The notes beneath the pieces were generated by a model that was not told the DNA's origin, ran no database searches, and worked only from the letters and a program-made list of their open reading frames with translations. Positions 11,901 through 21,528 of a stretch of 64,000 nucleotides of DNA are shown here, piece by piece. A program made the translations under genes and the position numbers. Positions within the stretch are counted from its first letter, which is position 1. Each line of letters opens with the position of its first letter. The stretch is from Anastatus disparis (Eukaryota > Arthropoda > Insecta > Hymenoptera > Eupelmidae): NCBI GenBank assembly GCA_017163975.1, contig JAFFSR010000218.1, forward strand, positions 868,001 to 932,000, given 5' to 3'.

Positions 11901-14749
11901 TTTAAAATATTAAAAGCAAATTTTCATTTGAATTCTTAAAAATATATTTCCCACTTTTGTGCCGTACTAAATATTTTGAAAATGAAATCTCTGTTTCCAT
12001 CTTTCTTGCAATTGCAGGTAGATAAGAAATAAAGATATACATTCAGATTTTTTAAAACATCTGCCACATTGACCTGACATCATTTCTAAAGAAAATGAGA
12101 CTATCCGTAACTAGTTTTTAACATATTTTTTAACGTGCTCTGTGAAAATTTTACGGTTGCTTTTGAACTAATTTTTAAAAGTTTTGCATATTTATTGAGA
12201 GTTTTCAGAGAATAATACAAGCCAATGTTAATATCAGAAAAAAACCAATCAAGTACGTTAAATTAAAAATTTAACGTCGCTGTATTTATGCTATGATTGC
12301 GATGCTAATTAGCGACGGAGATCATTTCAGTGTGTTTGTGAACTGCAGCACATGTGACGTACAGTGGTGCTTGTACAAATAGGCGGAGAGCGGGATTCGA
12401 ACTCGAGCTCTTAGGTTACGAGTCCATTACTCTACCGAGTGAGCCACTGACGACCTCTGAATGGAATTTCATTGTTACTTAAACATCACGGATATTTGAT
12501 CAAAGTTAAATTAAAATTCTGATTATTTTTAAATATTTGTTATTATAAATACGTATTTCATAAAGTGAATAAATATTTAACATGTTGATTTTAATACGTA
12601 AAGTAATTATATCATGTTTATTTTTTTAATTTTAGACCATCATAAAGCTAACAGATCTCCGTATTTTAGATCTTTTATTTTTTTTTTTGTTTAAAAATAT
12701 TTTATTTTTTTCAGATTTTCACGAAAAGTTATTTTCTTAAAAATACGTTTTCTATATTGAGAACAAAGGAGAATAAAAATCATTAATATAACATATCTAT
12801 TTAAAGTTTTTTTGTAATTCATATTTCAATATTTAACTAAAAGAATTAATGCTTGGTATTGTACGATTTTTTTTGAGTTTATTAACTTACGTAAATATTA
12901 TTTTTTATATTAATTTTTAAATTATTTACCATTTCTTAAGTTTTTCAACAAGTTAATGTCTATTGGTTTTCTCAATACTTTCAGCATGTCAAATTTAAAT
13001 AAGTTTAGGAGCAAAATTGAATTATTTGTAAACTAAACGATTTATTATCAAATTCGGTGTAATAATAATATTACATTAATAATAATTCATGCATGATGAA
13101 TTTTTGCTTTCGGATATGATGTGCGAATGAATTTTTTTTCTTAGCATTAAATAATTTAATTATAAATATTACGAATATAATCGATGAATCGAAAAATTAT
13201 AAATAATTCAAAGTTAAATTAGATTTAACATATTTATTGTGTTTGATAAATTACCGAATGCTCGCGGCTTTTTTCATGATTTTATGTATAAAAACATATT
13301 TACAAGTTACAGTATGATTCGTGACCCACTGAAGGGTTACCCTCCTTGTTAGTCACCGTGCGCCTTTGATGTGACAGCAGAGATGTTTCATGCACTCAGA
13401 CATTTATAAATTATTTATTTAAAATAAACCTTTTTATAAAATAAAAAAAATTTCAAATGAAAAATTATGAATTATTAATGTATTGGTTTAATTTATAAAG
13501 CTTATTCGATGCTTTAGGTATACAGGATTGTCGTCTGCTAATCATATGTAAATTTATTTACTCGGCTCCAACAACTGGATCTCTATGCTCTTATATATGG
13601 TACAGTAGTTGCAAGGGCGCAGTAACTTAGACATTTACCCTATATTTATTATTTTGTATGACGATATATTGACATAGTTATTATTATAATAAATATTGGT
13701 GCCGATATTTGTGCTATGGTATATTTTAAAAAATTATATTTTCATATTTATAATAAAAAACGATTTTATCATTTGTTAAAATTTTCCATTTATGATAAAA
13801 ACAATATTACTGCAGCGGATCTATCATCAAAATTAAATAAATTAATAAGGTAAATAAAAATCTTTAATTAAAAAATTTTTCGTAACAATATAAAAAGTTT
13901 ATATTCAAGTTAAACGTAAACCAGTAAATTGTGAAAAAATTTGTTTTTTATGCTAAGAATCTATAAAATAATTGATTCTAAATTAAACGCTTTTACAAAA
14001 GCAGTTATGATAACCTTTAAATTTCATTACTCGTGCGAAATCGACCGAATCGTATATACATATACCATATGAGTGCCGGTGGCCTCGTGGTGAATAGTAA
14101 AATTCTCTCTCTTCCATCCTCCATTCCACTTCTCATTTTTACTCACTTTATCTCTTACGTATCTTTCATTGTTTTCTCTTTCTCTCTCTCGCTCATTCAA
14201 ACTTTATGCATGCGTACATGTATATACGCACGTATATATATATATATATAACCTATACATCCGTGCATATCAGCTGCTTAACAAGTATGCTATACAAGCT
14301 AATTTCTATGCACGCGCGTTTTTATGTATACATATTCAATGCTCAGTGTTTTTAATACAATGGAAAAGTGAATAAGAAGATGAAAACTTAGTAATTAAGC
14401 ATTTCCATTTTGGGGTTAGGGTGAATTTATATTATTTGGCAATCGATAATTTAAAAAAAATCTTAAATGTTTTGATTGTTTATAATCAAAAAATGGTATA
14501 AAACACTGTGATAACCTCACTTTCTCAGTTTTTTTCATCAGCTGTCTAGTTTCACTGTTTATTTTACATCATCCCACTTTTAATCACAAATAAAATATAT
14601 CATATCGACAAAACATAATATTCCAGACTATGAAATTTTTTTTTCACTTAAACATTTGATAGGACAAACATTGTATACAATAAACATTAAAAATGTAAAA
14701 ATAAAAAAAAGTATATATTTATAAAAACACTGTTACCTTTATCCCCCAT
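2965..14749 (-). CDS. C20orf27/ADISSP (UPF0687) homologue, four exons
   Basis: Four exons on the minus strand join into a 181-residue protein: 14737-14749, 5716-5830, 3737-3880 and 2965-3238. All three introns are GT-AG, with phases 1, 2 and 2. The exons add to 546 nt, exactly 182 codons. I recognise the family (UPF0687, human C20orf27, renamed adipose-secreted signalling protein) from three landmarks: GHLNVHLGFLQIYHRYHIEF near residues 34-53, the CCETGAP segment, and NARVFGKDQGTPLL near residues 127-140. Human length is about 174 residues. No signal peptide or membrane segment is visible. The C-terminus has an Asp/Glu-rich stretch (about 154-169) that I do not recall in the human protein. 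Molecular function is poorly known. The 4-codon first exon (MGDK plus one base) rests on splice phase, the donor site and a CpG-rich context, and is less certain than exons 2-4. Confidence 0.82.
5497..5680 (+). mobile_element. tRNA-derived SINE, degraded copy
   Basis: This copy reads like the other two SINEs on the opposite strand. It has a degraded tRNA-like head (CGATAGAACAACGGATTC, then a weak B-box region), a body resembling GTACCACTGTACGTTACATG, and a tail with CGTCGCTAATTAGCATCGCA ending in ACAGCGACGTTAAATAAAAT. It lies in intron 2 of the ADISSP-like gene, between exons 2 and 3, in antisense orientation. Confidence 0.75.
6090..6262. mobile_element. piggyBac-type MITE (TTAA-flanked)
   Basis: The 173-bp element begins CCCTTAACTGTCA and ends TGTCATTAAAGGG. 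It is flanked on both sides by TTAA (6086-6089 and 6263-6266). TTAA duplication with CCC...GGG ends is the signature of piggyBac elements. It has no coding capacity. Confidence 0.75.
7611..7640. repeat. (TC)n microsatellite
   Basis: A pyrimidine tract dominated by TC repeats, preceded by a T-run. Confidence 0.9.
8219..8518. mobile_element. Foldback/long inverted-repeat MITE with asymmetric tandem expansion
   Basis: The left arm (about 8219-8310) and right arm (about 8385-8518) are inverted copies sharing CCACAGACTGTCATT and the AAAATTACCATACTT motif. The right arm carries three tandem copies of a ~20-21-bp AAAAATTACNATACTTTNCGT-like unit, where the left arm has one or two. No coding capacity. 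The two short open frames over it are by-products of the repeat. Confidence 0.7.
8565..8757 (-). mobile_element. tRNA-derived SINE
   Basis: On the minus strand a tRNA-like head starts near 8757 with GTCAGTGGCTTATTCGGTAG (A box) and continues to GAGTTCAAATCCTGCTCTC (B box). The shared body (AAGCACCACTGTATAAGG) and a tail containing CTCCGTCGCTAATTAGCAT and ACAGCGACGTCAAATAAAAT follow. About 190 bp, and clearly homologous to 12271-12458. Confidence 0.85.
8918..9050. mobile_element. Short MITE with ~40-bp imperfect terminal inverted repeats
   Basis: The left end TATTTTGGGCATGATTGTTG pairs with the right end containing CAACACTCATGCCCAGAATA. The inner arms match through GCATGTTAAA/TTTAACATGC. The ends are TA-rich, compatible with a TA target duplication. 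No coding capacity. Confidence 0.65.
12271..12458 (-). mobile_element. tRNA-derived SINE, best-preserved copy
   Basis: The minus strand shows an intact tRNA-like head: A box TGGCTCACTCGGTAGAG and B box GAGTTCGAATCCCGC, spaced as in a pol III internal promoter. A body with CAAGCACCACTGTACG and a tail with GTCGCTAATTAGCATCGCAA and ACAGCGACG follow. The tail ends can pair (CGTCGCT...AGCGACG). Head divergence and the attached body argue against a functional tRNA gene. Confidence 0.88.
14233..14251. repeat. (TA)n microsatellite
   Basis: About nine TA units, within a CpG/CA-enriched patch of the first intron of the ADISSP-like gene. Confidence 0.9.
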
Positions 14750-15075
14750 CACTCGGCGTGCTTTGTTTGTCACGCGCGACTTTGTGTCCAGTCGAGCATG
14801 CTAAGCAGGGTAACGTCCGTAACGACAACGATTATCCTCATCTGATTTTTATTTAGACTCGCTAAAAAAATAACAAAAATTCAACCTACTATGCTGCTAC
14901 ATGTACGTTGAATTTTAACAGTTATTGTCGATATGATAGCTTAGGTATTACGTTAGGCTACTCTGTACGTCTGCTCTCTGTCTTTTTAACTTTTCTACTA
15001 GTAGACTTGTTCAAGAGTAGTACAGTTGACTCAAAAAGATGAAGCGACCGGAACGCCGCCCACCCGCGCCTTTTC
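14750..15075 (-). promoter_or_regulatory. CpG-rich promoter/5'UTR region of the ADISSP-like gene
   Basis: This interval stands out in an AT-rich window for CpG content (for example CACGCGCGAC and CGACCGGAACGCCGCCCACC). It lies immediately upstream, on the minus strand, of the proposed first coding exon. No TATA box was evident, as expected for a broad housekeeping-type promoter. This is inferred from composition and position only. Confidence 0.5.
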
Positions 15076-15125
15076 GCACGCGCATCTATATATATATATA
15101 GATGTATATTATATACTATATATTG

Positions 15126-15128
<3 letters not shown>

Positions 15129-15183
<55 letters not shown>
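15129..15183. repeat. (TA)n microsatellite
   Basis: An uninterrupted TA tract of about 27 units upstream of the CpG-rich region. Shorter TA tracts flank it. Confidence 0.95.
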
Positions 15184-15186
<3 letters not shown>

Positions 15187-15265
15187 GTAATCTGCTCCGA
15201 AAAAGGTCCAATTTTAAAATCAAAAAGATTCTTGCTTTAACAATCGATAAAAAATGGTCCCATCT

Positions 15266-15267
<2 letters not shown>

Positions 15268-15297
<30 letters not shown>

Positions 15298-15298
15298 T
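15268..15298. repeat. (TA)n microsatellite, interrupted
   Basis: TA units broken by one CA step. Just left of it, CAATCGATAAAAAATGG is AT-rich with no gene signal. Confidence 0.85.
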
Positions 15299-15606
15299 GA
15301 AAATAGGGAGTAAAGGTAAACTAAACGTTGCACAGCTGCTATATCTTTATTTTTCAGGGTTGAAAAAAGGGAAAGGAAAGAAAAGACACAACAAGTTAAT
15401 GTTTAAATGTATATTTTAAAGTTTTATAATTGATGCTATTGGACATTGCAGTTCGGAAGATTTAAGGTCATGTTTTTCAGGTAAATCAAGTCCATTTCGT
15501 TCTACATTTTTTATGTTCGTGTATTTTTATTTAAAATGATCTTATAAAATTTGATGATTTTCAAAAACAGTATAATGTTTAAAAGAGGAAATTATAAAAA
15601 AAATTT

Positions 15607-15632
15607 CTACCGAGTGAGCCTAATGATCTCTA
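15607..15632 (-). repeat. Relic of the SINE tRNA-like head
   Basis: TCTACCGAGTGAGCC matches the A-box end of the SINE at 12271-12458, followed by a decayed ATGATCTCT. Only about 26 bp remain. Confidence 0.5.
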
Positions 15633-15980
15633 AATCAATATTACAAAAGATTTTTAAGTTTTATTTTTTACTGTCAAAAGTAAATAATTGCAGCAAAATA
15701 TAATTCAAAGTAACAATGTAAGGATATATGAGGGCATAAAAAATTGTGCTCCACTATAATGTCCAAAAAAGCTAAATTTTCTTATATAAAACTTACCCCG
15801 AAACTGTGGGTTACATTTACTTAAATAAAAATATGAAAAATGCTAAAGTTACAAAATTCAAAATTCGAACTATTCGAAGCTAGATATAATAATAACAATA
15901 ATTTTATGAAATAAAATAATCATTGTTTCAAAAAACCATAAATAAACAGTATCTCTCTTACATAATTTTCCAAAATAATA

Positions 15981-16215
15981 AAAAAAAGTTCAAGAGAGTT
16001 TCCTTAAGTCAAACTTTTATGCGTCAAAATACATTAATTTTTTATGAAGTTATCAACAATCAAAGATTAAGATAAAAGTAATTACATGGACTATTGAATA
16101 TATTATTTTTAATACATTTTTAATTTTCAATTTTAATTGCTGATGACTTTACAATAATTAGATGTTTTTTGACGCATCAAAGCTTAAATTAAAGAATTTT
16201 CCTTAAACTTTTTTT
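15981..16215. mobile_element. MITE with ~50-bp terminal inverted repeats
   Basis: The left end (AAAAAAAGTTCAAG ... TTATGCGTCAAAATACATTA) and right end (GATGTTTTTTGACGCATCAA ... CTTAAACTTTTTTT) are inverted copies with small indels. About 235 bp, non-coding. Confidence 0.6.
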
Positions 16216-17211
16216 ATCATAGATTATATTAACCAAATACAAGCTCATTTATAATTCTTTGAAAGAATAATAATTTTTATTAAAAATGAAAAATAATTTT
16301 TTTTATACTACCTAGTTTATAGGATCTATCGAGTTTCGAGGACTATAATTCTATTCTTTTTTCCAATTTTTATATGAAAAATTTTTTTTATTGTATCGAC
16401 AAAATTTCTATCGAAAGGTCTAATACTCTCCTATTAAGGAAAGCTTTTAAATATTAAGCTAAGTTACTCTTTGAAAATAGGAAGAACTACACTGTTAAAA
16501 AAAATTTAATTTTGCTTCCAGTACATTTTGCATTTAAAAATCTCTTAAAACTTTACTTTGATATCAATTTTCTATAATACGTTATGTATGATCTAATGTA
16601 AAAATTTGAAATTTCATAAAACTTGTTTTCGAAAACAGAATTTACGATGGTATTTGAAATTAAAAATTTCATTTAAATACGAAGATTTCACATTATTAGA
16701 CGAATTTTTCTTATAAGTTTGAATTTAGTATAAAGTCCTTATAGAGATAAAAAAAAAATTGTAAATTATCGTATTTATTTTTTAATCTTCATTTTACGTT
16801 TATATTACAATTCTGGTTAAATGTATAAAATAATGTATAATCAGAAACATACGAAAACTATTGTCAATGATTTAATTTAAAGTGCAATTTATCAATTTTT
16901 TTATAATTACATATGATTTTCGATGATAAATGTATGTTTTTTTTTCTGTTTCCTTGTAAAACATCAAATTTGAATTACTACTACTCGTGAATCATTATAC
17001 CATGACATCATATAATGAATCTCAAGTAAACGATTACTATCTTTCAAATCATACAGCACCGATCGATTAAATGCATAAAATTTTCATAACAATATTTGAT
17101 TTTTTTGCAAATAGTAATATTTATATATTATAATCACTGATACAAATATACAAAAATCAAGATTTTATTATTCGAAAGATTTACAGGCATTCGCAAGTAT
17201 TTTAAGTTATT

Positions 17212-17409
17212 AATAGTATATTATGCACCTAGGGAGGTAAAATAAAAGACAGGCCATAGCACGAGTGAATTGACACCCGAGGCGAAGCCGAGGGTGGTAA
17301 ACTAGTGCTATTTGCTATGGGTTAGCCATTTTACCTTCCGTGGTGAATATACGATTTTTTTCAATAGTGAGGTAAAAATGGTATTTTCAGCCCAGTGTTG
17401 AAAAAAATC
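17212..17409 (-). mobile_element. Helentron-like composite hairpin element, copy D
   Basis: The element is read from its inverted-repeat end at 17409 to its palindrome end near 17212. First comes a 57-bp inverted-repeat unit (17353-17409, ends GATTTTTTTCAA / TTGAAAAAAATC). A ~130-bp palindrome directly follows, its arms carrying CATAGCAC and GGTAAAAT-like motifs. The palindrome centre is CCGAGGCGAAGCCGAGGG, loop GAA at 17284-17286. The terminal motif GTGCATAATATACTAT matches the other copies. It begins only 23 bp beyond the lysozyme stop codon. Family name inferred from architecture. Confidence 0.65.
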
Positions 17410-17431
17410 ATTGAATTAAATAATAATTAAA

Positions 17432-18504
17432 CTACAACTTTTTGAATGTATTATGACAAAATGTAAACTCATCCTCGTAAGTTTGATCCAACGATCCTGA
17501 GCATCCAAATCCTCCTAATTTGTGAATACGAGCATAATCGTCGCAATCAACTTTTCCGTCACTATTACAATCCTAAAGAAATTAATCAGTTTATGAATTT
17601 AATTATTAACGTTAAAATAGTTATGAAGATAAAATTTTTATATTTTTTTATACACACCTGAGCATACTTTTCCATATATCCTTTCACAGCTTCGGCTGCA
17701 CAATTAGCATCGTTCGCACAATGTTTGTAAGCTGAAAAATCGAATTATATTTAAATAAATGCTCTAAGAACAAGATTTTTTTTAAGTTATAACAGGATTT
17801 AACACAGTGAAAAATATACCATCATCATCTGAATCTGATTCCCCGTCGATGGTTGGTTTACCACCATCTGCCCAATAATACTGTGTTATCCTGAAAGGTC
17901 CACAAAGATCACCGGTGCAACCAATTGTAGTGTTACATCCAGAAGCAGCATCGCAAATGCATCCCAAACATGCTAATGAGATATCCTGTTCTTCACCTGT
18001 AAACGGATTTAGTTAATTATATGCGTTTAAATTAAATTATTAATAATGAGCGAATAACAAATTTTTCTGATGTGATTAAAAATTAAACTGTTTTGTTAAA
18101 TTCAATTTTATTTCAATTTAATTTCATAATGACGTGTTTCAGTCGGAAATTTAAAAAATTTATCAATAAATTATTGCTATTTTTAGTTTATGACAACAAC
18201 AAGGCCCCTGATCTATGAACTATAAGAAGTTCTAAACATTAACAGTTTCTGGTTATACAATAAATTGTGCATTTTAAATAGTCACCAGAAAAAGTTGCTA
18301 ATATAATTACAAAATCGACCAATAAACACATTTGTTATGTCTTTTTGACATAACGAATCATGTAATGTAATTAAATGATATAATACTTGAATATAATTAC
18401 AAATTATTTGATTGCATGGATAAAAAATTTAGAACGTACTTACCAGATACACAAACAATGAAGAAGATGAAGATGGGAATAATCCTCAAAAGTTTAAATT
18501 CCAT
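17432..18504 (-). CDS. Secreted invertebrate-type lysozyme/destabilase, four exons
   Basis: Minus-strand exons 18444-18504, 17820-17996, 17658-17731 and 17432-17572 join through GT-AG introns (all phase 1) into a 150-residue protein. Residues 1-20 form a signal peptide (MEFKLLRIIPIFIFFIVCVS). The mature part has the i-type lysozyme pattern: CLGCICDAASGCN near 28-40, ITQYYWADGGKPT, YKHCANDANCAAEAVKGYM, and a C-terminal DCNSDGKVDCDDYARIHKLG segment, with many paired cysteines. Family members cleave peptidoglycan and/or isopeptide bonds. The position equivalent to catalytic Glu18 (clam enzyme numbering) in the CIC..ESGC motif is Ala here. The catalytic Asp may survive in GCTGDLCG. Muramidase activity is therefore doubtful, and isopeptidase or binding roles are possible. 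A TATA box lies about 120 bp upstream of the start. Confidence 0.88.
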
Positions 18505-18624
18505 GTTTGTATTATGAATATTTTAGCCTTTTTTTTATTATTTGTCAAACAGAAAAATATTTAAATCCGTTAAGTATCTTCTATTATCGATGAGCAACAA
18601 CTCTCTTTTACTCATCGCGCAGCG

Positions 18625-18631
18625 TTTTATA
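18625..18631 (-). promoter_or_regulatory. TATA box of the lysozyme gene
   Basis: TATAAAA on the minus strand, 121 bp upstream of the start codon. This would place transcription initiation near 18597-18600 and give a ~95-nt 5' leader. No experimental support. Confidence 0.5.
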
Positions 18632-20314
18632 ACAAAGAATTAATCGACATTGATCGTGAATTAACGCCAAGTGGGGATAGGGACACGAGCATTCTGAAAC
18701 GAAGAAAAAAAATGGAAATCACGATAAAAATCTAAGATGTTTACAAATACATAATTTTCTTTGAATCGCTTCTTCTGTGTGTAACCAATAATCATGCTGA
18801 TACTTGGTTTAAGTAATTTTATGTGAATATAAGAGGAGAGAAAAATTGATAGTGAAATAGGGGAAAATCCAAGCAAGTCATTTGCTTAGAATAGAATAAA
18901 ATGCGCATGATAATACAAAATTTCAATAGGACTTTTTTAAAAATCGAAATATGTAAAATTCATCATAAAATATAAAATGTTTAAAAATTAAAGCTTAAAA
19001 TTTATATGAGAAAAATTTCTTAGTATCAAGTGACCAAGATGTTGAGATTTTAATTTTATGAAGAGCATTAAATTGTCATATTAATAATTATTTAAAAATG
19101 TATAATAATCTAAAAAATTAAAAAAAAAATAATCATACATAAAAACTAAATTAAATTATTTTAAAATAATTGCTAACAATTCCTTAAAGATTTATCAGAT
19201 ATAAATAATTATATTTAATGTTTTTTTGCAATTTAAATATTTCTAAAGAATCAAAACATTATTTTCTACAAGAGTAATATGTAGGATATAGATAATAGTT
19301 AGTTTTATGTAGCATCTAGCGTTACTTTTTGATACTTCATCAGACAGTGGGTAATTCGGTCGATAACATACCTTTATTATAAATTACCAGCAATAGATAT
19401 GATTGATTATTATTAAAAAAAATTATTGTATAACCCAAAAAACATATGAAAGTAGTAATAATACCTTCAATAAAAATGTATATTATCACTATACGGTTAC
19501 AAATAAAAATGTAATTTAAAAAGCAGCTTTATTAATCATTTTTTACAGAGCTAAGAGTTTAAGTTATTCAGAACAAATGTATTTAGTTTGATTGATCAGA
19601 TGAAAATCAACGCAAGTATCTCGCGATCAATTTCAAGGGAAATTTGGATAAACATAATCAAAATCACCCAGACATAATCTTAAAAATTATTTGATATTCT
19701 TAAAAACTTCGAATAATTTTTTTTCTTAATAACTAATCTGAATAATTTGGAGAAATACGGTCACGATGTATTTTCAATATTTTATTGTTAGAATAATAAT
19801 TGAATATTACATTTTGCTGAAATATTTTAAAAATATTTCTATGAAAGATTTATTCAAAGATTTACACAAAATCGATAGTGAATTATTTCAAGAAATATTA
19901 TCACCATGTTAAGTAATAGCAAATTTAAAATTCAATAATCTGATGTTCATCTTAACTTAAAATTCAATTGTATTCAAAGAATCATAACACTGATATTTTT
20001 AATATTTACAAAGATATTAAAAGAACGATTGAAATTTTATTTAAAAACTTAATCATCAAGAAAAAATTTGTTATTACTTCATAAAGTAAAAACAAAACTG
20101 TTTCGTAGCAAAGTTCTTTAATTTTTTAAAATTTTAGCTACTTCAGTCACTTATTCATTAAAAAATTTTCCAGCATTCAATATCCCATTTATAGATATGC
20201 TTATAAGTTTGTGTTTTTAATGATTGAACATTGTTGAATTTTCTTTTTACAAAGTGGTTTTATAATTATGTTATTAAAAATGCAAAGTCCTCAAAAGCGT
20301 GATATTGAAATGTC
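18632..20314. other. AT-rich intergenic DNA, no gene seen
   Basis: I see no coding exon or clear repeat between the lysozyme promoter and the hairpin element. From about 20.2 kb the sequence (TGCAAAGTCCTCAAAAGCG) is homologous to flanks of the other alpha IR genes (about 23.6 and 29.4 kb). Confidence 0.5.
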
Positions 20315-20537
20315 AAAATAGTATATTACGTACCTGCGGGAGGAAACATCTTGTTCGGTCCATAGCACGCGTATAATAACGTCCGAGGCGTAGCCGAGGG
20401 TGTTAAACGCGTGCTAAGGGGCGAACAAGTTTCCCCCGCAGGTGCGTATACTATTTTCCATCACCCGCGCCCCGGAAACAACACTTTTGTGTTTTTGTCG
20501 CAGGACCGAAAGTGCTGTTTCCGGGCCGCTGTGATGG
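20315..20537 (-). mobile_element. Helentron-like composite hairpin element, copy C (compact)
   Basis: Read on the minus strand, an 80-bp inverted-repeat unit (20458-20537, ends CCATCACAGCGGCCCGGAAA and its inverse) is followed directly by a GC-rich palindrome. The palindrome arms include CCTGCGGG, CTTGTTCG and TAGCACGCG. Its tip is CCGAGGCGTAGCCGAGGG, loop GTA at 20390-20392. The terminal motif is CGTAATATACTATTTT. Paralogous sequence near 29450 lacks the insertion and joins the two flanks without a target duplication beyond the A-run. Much higher GC than its surroundings. Confidence 0.72.
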
Positions 20538-21528
20538 AAATTAATAAATTGCTTGAAGCAGCATATTAAATTCTAACTAGTGCTTTCGTCGTAGTATTAT
20601 TAATTAAGTATTCCATAAACATAAATTATTCATCTGCAGGATCAATGATTTTAATCCATTACTCTTGTGATATTTAACAAGGAAATTCATTTTTTAATTT
20701 ATAAATAGAATTTATAAATTACTGAGCCCAATGAAACTTAAAATTTAAAATGAATTTAAGAAAATTTATGCATGTTCCATGCATAAACTAATATTGTATT
20801 TAATAATTTATTTCTCTTTTTTGTTTAAACCTAGTTAATGTTTAAACTATTTAATTTTAACTTTTGAGAGATTTTATAGGAGAAATCCATTCGTTTAAAC
20901 CCATTCATTAGAACTTTTTTCATCGATCATATTTAATTAAAAAGAAGTGATTATATTCAATTTTAATAGCTTACTGGAAAATTAATCGTTCTATAAATAA
21001 TCTATAATTAAAAACACTTATTAATATTTAATTCAAATGTTCTGCGAAACCTTATTTTGAATTATTGCATGCTATATATGGAAATGTCTTCTTTTTACTT
21101 TTCCATTTGATCTGCAAACATCAAATAAAATATCATTTTTTCACAAACACCTGATGTTTCACCACCATGAACTTCATGTGACAGTACTTAATTTATTAAC
21201 CATATACCAATCAATCCGATAGTTAGTTTCACTTGGTGCTTGTAAGCGCAAAACATGTATAATCCATGATTCAAAGTTTCTATAATATTAGACTAACCAT
21301 AGTATAAATTATTTTAACAAATTGAAAATTAATATACAACTGGATAAAAAATTCAATATATTGTACATAATAATTTTGATAGATTTATAGATTTAATTTA
21401 GTTAAAAATAAACAAAGAAGTTAAAATTAGATTTTGAGAAAACCAAAAAGACCAATGTGTTGGTAAACTTTTTCACTGATCTATTAGCTATCTGAAATAA
21501 TGATATTTAGCGTCATAACTTAAACGCA
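20538..21528. other. 3' flank of alpha IR gene 1
   Basis: No gene. A conserved block near 21225-21275 (TTTCACTTGGTGCTTGTAAG...AAAACATGT) recurs about 250 bp beyond the stop of the third alpha gene (near 27000). In weaker form it lies beyond several beta genes. It is therefore part of the ancestral duplicated unit. Confidence 0.5.

Larger units (their letters stand above)
5831..14736. other. Large first intron of the ADISSP-like gene, filled with repeats
   Basis: This 8.9-kb interval holds no coding exon I can support. Identified elements are a piggyBac-type MITE, a foldback element, two SINEs, a TA-flanked MITE and microsatellites. A small hairpin (9373-9400, stem CACTGAGGGT/ACCCTAAAGTG) is also present. 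Stretches 9051-12270 and 12459-14227 are AT-rich and show nothing else I can name. Confidence 0.55.
15299..17211. other. AT-rich intergenic DNA between the ADISSP promoter and the lysozyme 3' end
   Basis: No exon was recognised. It contains a short SINE-head relic and one MITE. A candidate lysozyme poly(A) signal (AATAAA on the minus strand) lies at 17164-17169. Confidence 0.5.

Noticed and set aside
14033..14375. Two overlapping short open frames
   Set aside because: Low-complexity TC/TA sequence in an intron with no family resemblance.
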